NCBI RefSeq assembly: GCF_043641665.1
Contig: NC_092193.1
Location: 14,827,501 to 14,891,500, forward strand
Length of the DNA: 64,000 bases
DNA from: Enoplosus armatus
Taxonomy: Eukaryota; Chordata; Actinopteri; Centrarchiformes; Enoplosidae
Reading direction: 5' to 3'
Positions within the stretch are counted from its first letter, which is position 1; the number at the start of each line of letters is the position of its first letter. A model generated the notes under the pieces. That model was not told where the DNA came from, made no database searches, and worked only from the letters and a program-made list of their open reading frames with translations. A program made the translations under genes and the position numbers. Positions 55,510 to 64,000 of the stretch are shown piece after piece.

Positions 55510-58105
55510 CTGAGCGACGCCGTATGCTGCATTAACAGAACTGGGAAAGCATCTCCTCTCCCAGCCGGGATCCCCGCCAATATTCTTTGTTTCGAAGAAT
55601 ACATTTCTAGCCTTTACATGGATGTAGACCTACAAATGAAAGATAATCCTTTCACTCTCTCCCGCCTATCCTGTCTCGCTCTCACTGTCTAGTAAAGGCA
55701 AATGCCCGAAAAGAAAAAAAAGAAAGAAAAGCACTTGTTAATTTCCACTCCCAATGTCTGCCCAGGTGTTAGAGGCCTGTCCCACTCCTCATGCAGCATT
55801 TACAGCTTTTGTACCCTCTTGGTGAACCCTATTAAAGTAAGTGAAGCTTCAGTGCATAGTGTGGACATGTATATTTATATATTAGGCAAAACAACCAAAA
55901 TGTACACGACGTCTCCAGGGCAAAATGTCTTCAATCTGAGGACTGTTGATTTGATCTGTCATGGTCACGTCCGATATTCCTGTGTGACCTGAATGCAGCA
56001 CAGTCGCTTCACCGTCCTGAGAGAATCGTTTTCAGTTTTAAGGACGGATTCCTACATGAAATGGACTATATAATCCATGATGTAGACACATAAAACAACC
56101 AATCGCATGACAAATAGTCATATCTATAAAGGACAGACAAAGAAAAAGATTAAAAAAGGACATCCATACAAAACAATGTTGTAATGCTTGTGTGGGATAA
56201 ACAATCCTTAAAGACAAGGAAAAGCTCTCATGCAGATATATATGCCGTTTTAGAAATAGGCATACGGTTTTAAGAATAAAATCAAAGGTGAATATATTTT
56301 CTAATGAATCTCCTCATTGTAAAAGTAAAAAAGTGTAATAAAACGCAAAAGCAAAGGGGTAAATTAAGTGAAAGTGTTGCATCAATTACTCCAAGCACTT
56401 TAAGACATTTTATTTCCCAATAAATCTTTATTTTTCAGTTTTAAATAGCCAAAAATGAAAAGTAAACACAGGTGAATAAAACAACATGGTGATCATCCAT
56501 ACAGCTACATGTGCATATCAGTTATGGTTCCTGTTAAAGCTGCAAACCAACTCTGAAGACCACCTAAAAGAGGAAAATAGTTGCTTGTCTTAATTGTTTT
56601 GTCATATGTAATTCATTATCCTGAGAAATTCAGTATGAAGTCCCAATTTCAGTAAATGAAACAATCAATATTGCTGATGCAAAAAATACACACAGAGGAC
56701 ACCCATGCACTCTAAAAATGATATCAAAACCCGTCCACTCTCCGCTGACACAAAAGATAGAAATGAAAATAAAACATGGCGGCCTTATTCTCTTTCACTT
56801 CCAGGGACTTCCAGGGCTGAAAAACTTTGATAATCCTGACTGATACTGCAACAACACCTTTTAACAGACACTTTTCCTACGGAAGCTTCTTTTGCCAATA
56901 AAACCTAATTATCTCATCGCATAAATCATTCTCAAGCAAAGATTGCAGGCATAATGTCTAACCAAAGAACGAGACTAAAATAACAAAGCTTGCAAGAGAG
57001 CAAACAGAGACAAGAATACAACAAACAGTCAGAAAATGTTTTGGGCTTTCTTTTACATCGTTTTGGGTCTGCGGCTCCGTCAGGCCTCTCAGAGAGCAAA
57101 CCTGAGGAGAGATACAATTCTGATCAGTAATTAGTTCTGCCCTCCCCCACCCTTGAAAAACTTGGTCATCCTACAAGACTCTGAGCTACTTCAAATAACA
57201 TAACCCCACACTCAAAATGACAGAGAAACACATCCAACAGTAACCAGAAGAAACACAGCAAAGATCAATTTCATGTTACCAAAAATGTTCACATGAGGAT
57301 TTGACCCACTCGCTCAGCTTGCCAGCCACTCCCTCCAGATACAGAGTTCTCTGGGATCTCTATCAAACACAAGTCTTTCTCATCACTGCAGCTGAAAACA
57401 GATCATAATGTAGGTAAACAGTCCACCAGTTAAACGGACACAAAGCTTCCAATGATGTTCTGGCATGCACCGAACTTTGAAAACATCGTCCCATGACATC
57501 CCGTCCTGTCGAAGCGAGACAGACTGTGACACTTGGAAATGTCTGACTCGATGTATTTGCAGTAGACCGTTCGACAAAAACAGGCTACTTGAAGTCCTCA
57601 ATCTTCTGTCAGCCACTGTGACCAACTACTGGTGAGCGACACCCAGTTACAATTAGGGAAACAAAGATATGCAAGAGAGAGGCTGAGCAAAGTTTGGAAG
57701 TGTTTGCACCAGTGCAAATGTTGCTATTGTTGACAGTGGTATTAACCCCACAATACCGTAGACTATACAGGGGACTGAACAACTCAACAGGTTTAAGTAA
57801 TAGTTTAAGTTATTCGCTCAAAGTAAGGTTTTAGGTGATAATGAAAACTATTTGCAAAATTGAAGAAACTGGTGACTTTTCTGCTGGTGCAAATCTTACC
57901 AGGTCTGACCGTTCCTCAACGGTGCAACGATTTTAGCCTCCAAACATTATTCAGAGGCTCAGGAAAAAAAATTGCTCTTTTCATTGGTTTAGAAGTGGGA
58001 AGCTTCAAATCTTTCTTGGTTGTCAACCAAGAATTTCTGGCGACCCAGACAGAAAAAGCGGGTAGCATATGTCGGCGAGATCGGGGGATCCTGTTACAAA
58101 GCATG
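55510..58105. other. Interval between sirt6 and cdc34, probably including the cdc34 3' UTR
   Basis: No further coding sequence recognised. On the minus strand the first clear AATAAA signals downstream of cdc34 are near 56427-56432 and 56409-56414, which would give cdc34 a 3' UTR of about 1.7 kb; the remainder (55510-56400) would be the gap and sirt6 promoter. Confidence 0.45.
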
Positions 58106-61025
58106 TCACGACTCCTCATTGCCTGAGTCGTCCTCATCGTAGCAGCAGTCGCCGTCCCCATCCTCCACGTCATCGTCGTCATAGTAATAGTCGTAGAAGA
58201 GGTCGGAGCCTTCGTCGGGGGCCGGGGCACGCGTGCGGACGCAGTACTCGGCCAGCGTGGTGGGCACCTTCACACCGTCACGCTCAGCTTCCGCCTTGGT
58301 GGCCAATACCTGTTTCCTGAGGGAGATGATATAGAATATACGTGATGAGTCGAGACTGACGCTTGACAAAGAGCCTCTTCTACTCTTGTATGTGAAGTTT
58401 TTTTGTGTGCCAGTTTACCTGATGATCTCTACATACTCCCGGTCCTTGCCCTTGCTGTCCCTCCATTTGCGGTACATGACGGAGGCGTCCACGTTCGCAG
58501 GAGAGAAGGTGTTGGGTTCATTCAGCAGCGAGATCACACTCAGCAAAATGGTCCTGGAAGAAAACACAGAATGAGTGGAAAGTGTTAAAGAAATAGCCTC
58601 CAGAAATGATACAGCCATTTTAAACAGGATACAAACACATAAATAATTGATTTGATTAACAAATGTGGAATATTTAATCTACCCTCTCTGTCATGTCCGT
58701 TTTCTTACATGCTGTATTTTACGGCTACTCATTGGAGCTGCAAATATGAATTGTTTTCATTATCAATTTATCTGCCAATTGTTTGCTCAATTCATTGATT
58801 AGTCGTTTAATCTATAAAATTGTAATAAATGGCGTTCACAATTTCCCCGGCCCCGAGGTGACGCATTTAAATGTTTTGGTCTGCCGACCAACAGTTCAAG
58901 ACCAAGACAACCAGCACATATTCCCATTTGAGAAGCTAGAGTCAGAGAATGTTCGACAAGTTTTTTGTAAAAAATTACTAAACAACAATTAATCAATTAT
59001 CAAAATGGGTATAGATTAATTTTCTGTCAATCAATTAATAGGTAACTCCTAATAAAAGAATTGTGTATAACAGACTATAATGTAAGTATATGTGCGCAGC
59101 TGCAAGGAGATTTTTAAGTGTTTATCAACTGTTTGTACAGCAGTCTCCACTTATAGGTATCCAAAGGAGTAGTTATAGTTACATTAATAATCACTTATAT
59201 CTGCTTACAACTACATTATGCGTTATTAAAAATAGGGGATTCAAAGTGTTGCAAACTAATCAGCCATTTCAACATGTATCAAGTACAACCGCTCTGCCAT
59301 ATTCTACTTTTACGAAGCTTACAATGTCCAGATTTTGTTAAGACTTTCTGAGAGGCATTAATCTAACTAATCTAACTATAAGTTTGTCAGAGGTCGTACA
59401 AAACAAAGCTTTCATCATTTTGGTCATATAAACATGTCAATTTATCCCATTGTTCCACACACTATAAGTTGCTCAATATAAGAATGCAACATAATTTTAA
59501 AATGTATTTTTATTTTTTACAGCATTATTAATAAAGGTTGATCTAATTTTGTCTGTGACTGAGCATTAAGTGGGTTCAGTTAAGGTGCAGCCTTTATTTT
59601 TCAGCATTTTCCTGATGAAGTGGCCCTTAATAAATTATTGCTTCATAAACTATTTGGAGGAAATTGTGCTCTGACACAAATCTACCATAAAGCACTTTTG
59701 CTTAAATATTTTCCTTTTTACACTGAGTGGTAATGCCTACACATTCTGTATATCTTCAAATATTTCACAACAAACCCACATACAAAGGGACATGCCTATT
59801 GACAGCACTGGCCCAGATATGAATTCAATATTAGCTTCTGGAAACTCCTGAAGAGACTCTGCTGAAGACAAATGCCAAGGGTATGAGTCAGGTCAACTAT
59901 TGAAGTGGTTGAGAGAAAACAAAGAAAGGAGGTACGCAGAAAGGAGGAGAGATAATGAGGGAGATGCTAACCGGACATTCTGGGTGGGATTCCATCTCTC
60001 TGAGGGCAGCTCTCCGCTCTGTGGGTCGTCCACTGGAGGGTGCAATATAGAAATACACACATCTCCATTCTAAAAACAGAGGAAATAAACTCTTTCAATC
60101 TAAGATGCATCATGTAACCACTGAAAGACGTTTAATTAAATTAAATATTAGAGTCACAAAAGTGTCACAGTAAAGACGTTTAATCAAATTAAATATAAGA
60201 GTCACAAAGGTGTCACATTTAATATTAAACAACAGAGTCAGGGTGTGATACTGTACCTCATAGATGTTGGGGTGCCACATCTTGGTGAGGAACCGGAAGG
60301 CAGGTGGGGAGTATGGGTAGTCAATAGGGAACTTGATCCGAGCCTGGGACACAAAACAGGTCTTTACATGTGGCTGTACACAGTATTACTACAATATACT
60401 ATATGGCACCTATTATGTAGGTTATGGCAACCAGATCGGTAAATTCAGTAGCAAGCTGACTACTTAGGATTGCCAGTGTGGCCATCAAACTAATCAAAGG
60501 GCAATAGAGCCAGTTGGGGACTCTTTGGGAACAGAGAGCAGGGCTCTGAGCATCACATAGAAACCTGCATCCCATGTTCTCAGGTTGGAGAGAATAAACT
60601 CTGATAGGATGTTTTGGCTTGCTCAATTATTAGTCTCATTTTTCTTGGTGTTTTCTTGAATTTGTGTATTGTATTTTATTATTTGAATAGTGCATACAGT
60701 CAGTGTCGAACTTATATACAGTCTATGGTCAGTTCTGTTATTATGTGCTGCGTGTGTATGTTTGAATGAACAGCCAGATGTGCCAAAGACAATTTTCCAC
60801 CTTGGTGGACAATAAAGATTTATTCTATTATAATCTTACCTTAAAATATCCCCCTTCATAATGAGTGTTTGGGGGTCCGAAAATGGCCACTTCCCAGTTG
60901 TACATATCAGCCTCGTCCACCAGTGTTATTTTGAATCCCTCGACAGGCTGCTCCTGGAGGCTCTTCATTTCCAACATGAGTGCTTTCTGTGAGCTGGCTA
61001 CATGAGAGGAGTCGTGTTGCGCCAT
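58106..61025 (-). CDS. cdc34: Ubiquitin-conjugating enzyme E2 R1 (CDC34), complete
   Basis: E2 enzyme that works with SCF (cullin-1) ligases to build K48-linked chains on cell-cycle substrates. Exons: 61025-60840, 60343-60257, 60069-59972, 58553-58419, 58316-58106; 717 nt, 238 aa (human CDC34 236). UBC fold with [35 protein letters not shown], the active-site Cys96 in [11 protein letters not shown], the CDC34-specific acidic insertion [17 protein letters not shown], then [20 protein letters not shown]. The acidic tail has [15 protein letters not shown] and ends in [12 protein letters not shown]. The EGSDLFYD wording favours CDC34 over UBE2R2, although NGDVC and the SGNEES end resemble UBE2R2. 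All introns are GT-AG; the donor after exon 3 is the weak GTTAGC. The gene is divergent from cactin. Confidence 0.93.
58735..59045 (+). repeat. 'Ggagctgcaa' teleost repeat in cdc34 intron 3
   Basis: Starts 'ggagctgcaaatatgaattg' and contains 'ttagtcgtttaatctataaa', 'gaccaacagttcaagaccaa', 'tttgagaagctagagtcaga' and 'gattaattttctgtcaatca'. It is the fullest of the three copies of this family in the window. Confidence 0.75.
60124..60219. repeat. Two-unit 48-bp tandem duplication in cdc34 intron 2
   Basis: Units 60124-60171 and 60172-60219 both begin AAAGACGTTTAAT and contain 'gagtcacaaa.gtgtcaca', with only a handful of differences. They lie about 40 bases from exon 2. Confidence 0.93.
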
Positions 61026-61625
61026 ATTGTAGCTTTCAAGATAATCTGGAGTCGACAGCTGACGGGTTTGTTTACACGGACACGTCTAGCCTAACTAGCC
61101 AAGCAACTTACTGAAAAACAACTTCAGTGTTTTCGATGTGAGACAATGAAACAGGCCAAACCAGCCAGGCTGCGCACAAACCAAACAAAGGTTGCGTTGA
61201 TTTGTCCCCAAATCAGATTAATTATTTACCAACGCCAATACTCAGATATTGGTGGATTGACCAAACCATTGTGACTGACCAGCGCCTCCAGATTTCAGTT
61301 GATCTACCTGGCAGGGCGGCCGCTGATATAAGCCGTAACCTAAATCTACTGGTAGCTGCTGGCTAATGTAAGCTAGCTAACAAGCTCTTCCTTGCCGACC
61401 AGCAGAAACCGAGTTTACCGTGACACGAATACTTTCTAACTTCCTACGAGAGCCAAATTAGAAAAGAAAACACAACTATTAATCTGAAATGCTAGCAAGC
61501 AAAACCTCCAACGATAATAGTGAGAAATGTAGTTGTTATCGACCTAACAGAAGACTGGGCAAACAAGAATGTTGCTTAAAGGAGTCCCCTCTCTCTCCCC
61601 TCCACACAGGCAACGGCGCCTTGTG

Positions 61626-61645
61626 TTCTCTGGGATTTGTAGTCC
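61626..61645. promoter_or_regulatory. ZNF143/Staf-type site between cdc34 and cactin
   Basis: TTCTCTGGGATTTGTAGTCC; its reverse complement fits the ACTACAANTCCCAG core of the ZNF143 (Staf) binding motif, which is enriched at vertebrate housekeeping and bidirectional promoters. It lies 601 bases from the cdc34 ATG and 658 bases from the cactin ATG, close to the middle of the divergent gap. Confidence 0.65.
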
Positions 61646-61826
61646 AGTTTTCATTTGTAAACATTACTTTTAACCTTGAAAGCAACCAAGGCGCCGCACA
61701 ATGACGTAAAAAATGACTTGGTTATATGAAGAAAAAATAAACATGGGAAATTGGTTGAGTTGTGACCGTTATTTTCTGAACGATGTATTCAAGAGTGAAT
61801 TCAGACAACTACATTTGCCAGTTGCA

Positions 61827-61834
61827 TGACGTCA
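61827..61834. promoter_or_regulatory. CRE palindrome in the cdc34-cactin divergent promoter
   Basis: Perfect TGACGTCA about 470 bases upstream of the cactin ATG. A related half-site TGACGTAA lies at about 61703. Confidence 0.5.
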
Positions 61835-62302
61835 TGAAGACACAAATGTTGTTTGTGTTTCCGAAAAGCAACCCTGACCTACTTTCACGCTCAAATTATT
61901 TGAACACAATAACACACGTCTATGATGTTAATTTGATTTAGGGTGTTCAGTGTCCTATGAAAACTTCAGATAAATAAAGGGTATCTATTTGTACTTTTTC
62001 TCATTTTATACTCGTGACGTTTAGAATATGTGCCATTTTGTAGAAAGCCCGTTTAAGGTGGCTTTCTGCTGCCTGAGTAACTCATTTTTAAAACCAGACA
62101 GCTTAGCGCATTGTTTTAATAAGGATACGTGTTTTAGAGTTCGATGTGAATGTTTATTTACCTAATTAAATGTTTTACAAAAACACGGGTATACTTTATA
62201 ATATGAGAACAGGACAGGAAACCGGTTTAGACCGTTTTCTTTGTTACCTCTTATTTACGCGACAGAGTGCACTCAGGACCACACCGGGACAGAAAGTACG
62301 TG

Positions 62303-64000
62303 ATGGATTCGAAATCACGACGACGGTCCGACTCAGAGTCCAGAAGTCGGAGCCGGGACCGGCGGAACAGGTCCAGAGTGAGCAGGTCTCGATCTCCGGA
62401 GGAGAGGAGAGGCCGCAGTCGGTCTGCGGACACGAAAAGAACCGCGCGTGGACGGGGACGGTCGGGCAGCAGGGACTCCAGCGATGGCTCTCCCGGCCGA
62501 CGTCGGCCTCAACACAGAGACCGTCCAGGTTCCAGGAGCGGTTCGGAGAGTGACAGAAGGCGAGTACCACACCATCCCAGGACCAAGTCAAGGGGTCGAT
62601 CATCAAGGTATCTGTCTTTGCTGCCTGGTGCTAGCTGGTTGGTGTGGGTGTTCAACGTCATTCCAGTTTTACGGCTCGATTCAACCAGTTATTATAGTAA
62701 CGTAAAGGGTAGTTGAATTTGAATACAGTGAAATAAGTAACGTTAGTGCCCGTGTTAATCTGTCAATTTATTTGTCCACATGACAATTTAAATAAACCTG
62801 AGCCCATGTGTCTCACTGAATTAACACGCATATAATCACACCTCCACAACTCAAGCACTCCAATATGCATAAGTTGCATACCATCATGCAATTCAGTTAG
62901 AAAGTCTCTAGACTGCTTTGTTCCTTCTTTTAGACCTGTCTAATAGATTCCAGACTGTGGCACCATAATACTGAAGGTTGCTATTGCACGCAGCTTTTTT
63001 TTCCACTGCTGTAGTGTTACCACAGTTTATTACACTGCTGTAGTGTTGGTAGCCAGGCTGGTCCACAGTAATCTAAGTGGGTAAGGAGAAGGGCATCATA
63101 CACACTGATAATGACTTTCCTGTTTACAGATGCCTTTGCTCTGCTTATTGCACCCAAAACAGCAATCATATATTAACCCTGTCACTTAAGAATGTCGAGG
63201 AGTTTTTAGTGCATCTTAATGTAGGTTTTAGAGGGTGTCTTTCCATGTTCCCCATTACAGCCTGCTGACAGTCACTCTGCCAGTATTGCTGAAGAATATA
63301 GAACAAACGTATTCCTTTAGGCTCCATTACATGGTTGCCAGTCCAGGAACAAAAATGTACTGAATCACTTTTTCTGTCTCAGTTCTGATTCAGATGATCC
63401 TAGAGTGAGTCGGAGGAGACAGGAAATGAAGAAACTGGGAGGAGCATCTCGAGAGAGGAGAAGGGGAAGGTCGCAGTCCAGCCCTGACTCCCGTGATGGA
63501 AGCAGCGACAGAGAAAGGAGAAGACGGAGAAGTCCTGACAGAGGGAGTCCAGTCAGAGACAGCCAGAGGAGGGAGCGAGACAGAGATAGAGATAGAGAGA
63601 GATGGAAGAGCAACAGCAGAGACAGGGAAAGAAAAGGAGACAGAGACAAAAGTCGAGAGCGGAGGAAGAGGAGTGAGGATAGGGAGCAGGGGAGGAGGGT
63701 GAGAAGCAGAGAGAGGACTGACAGAGACAGAGGGAGGCAGCGCTCCAGTTCACCTGATTCGTCAGATAGCTCAGGGTCTGATCGTGGGAGGCGTGAAGTC
63801 AAAGAAAAGGAGGAGAAGAAAAAACAGAGGGAGGTGATGAAAGCTCTGGAGACACCCGAGGAGAAGAGGGCCAGAAGACTGGCAAAGAAGGAAACGAAGG
63901 AGAAGAAAAGGAGAGAAAAGATGGGCTGGAGTGAGGAGTACATGGGATACACCAATGCAGACAATCCCTTTGGTGACAACAACTTGTTAGGAACATTCAA
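62303..64000 (+). CDS. cactin: Cactin, N-terminal part (gene continues past the window)
   Basis: Nuclear spliceosome-associated protein needed for splicing of introns whose loss affects sister-chromatid cohesion; Drosophila cactus-interacting protein homologue. Exon 1 CDS 62303-62607 (phase 2) and exon 2 from 63383 to beyond 64000; about 307 residues visible. The first 200-plus residues are RS/RD/RE-rich low complexity (SKSRRRSDSESRSRSRD, then RERDRDRDRERWKS). The diagnostic part is ETPEEKRARRLAKKETKEKK, REKMGWSEEYMGYTNADNPF and GDNNLLGTF, which is almost invariant at this place in vertebrate cactins. The start ATG at 62303 is in a fair context (GTGATGG); there is no in-frame upstream ATG between it and the preceding stop. 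The conserved C-terminal cactin domain lies outside the window. Confidence 0.95.

Noticed and set aside
61489..61704. 71-codon frame in the cdc34-cactin gap
   Set aside because: It overlaps the promoter motifs and has no similarity I recognise; likely chance in a less AT-rich promoter.

Overview
The window is nuclear DNA of a ray-finned fish, probably a spiny-rayed (percomorph) teleost; I cannot name the species. The evidence is vertebrate multi-exon genes with compact introns, CA/GT microsatellites, and several interspersed repeat families typical of teleosts, together with a nearly intact Tc1-like transposon. There are no prokaryotic, organellar or CRISPR features.

Layout, left to right. 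(1) 722-1428 (+): last two exons of a BTB-PHR gene, best read as btbd2. (2) 3393-10754 (-): complete eef2 (elongation factor 2) in 14 coding exons, 857 aa, with a candidate C/D-box snoRNA in one intron. (3) About 11100-13310 (+): no protein gene, but a GA-rich tandem array whose units each look like an exon (acceptor, purine-rich body, donor), starting close to the eef2 promoter on the opposite strand. (4) 13.3-21.6 kb: gene desert with a broken SCAN-type Gypsy retroelement (LTR plus gag piece), an ATTAC-like low-complexity block and a frameshifted gpd1 exon. (5) 21620-30746 (+): creb3l3-like membrane-bound bZIP factor, 10 coding exons, 366 aa. (6) 34722-36335 (+): relaxin-3-receptor-like GPCR (rxfp3 family), 3 exons, 420 aa, with a TATA box. 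(7) 36.3-45.6 kb: repeats, including a fold-back element directly after the GPCR stop codon, a Tc1 relic, a 1634-bp Tc1-like transposon with one premature stop, and two hairpin-forming inverted repeats. (8) 45667-55394 (-): complete sirt6, 8 exons, 351 aa. (9) 58106-61025 (-): complete cdc34 (UBE2R family), 5 exons, 238 aa. (10) 62303-64000 (+): 5' part of cactin, running off the right edge and divergent from cdc34 across about 1.28 kb that holds a ZNF143-type site and a CRE.

The human counterparts of btbd2, eef2, creb3l3, sirt6, cdc34 and cactin all map to 19p13.3, so this is a conserved chromosomal block; the GPCR is the extra member. The genes are not an operon-like unit: they cover translation elongation, ER-stress/metabolic transcription, peptide signalling, chromatin deacylation, ubiquitin transfer and splicing. 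The coordinates of all splice junctions were read by eye, and the reading frame was checked by summing exon lengths for eef2, creb3l3, rxfp3, sirt6 and cdc34 (all give whole codon numbers).
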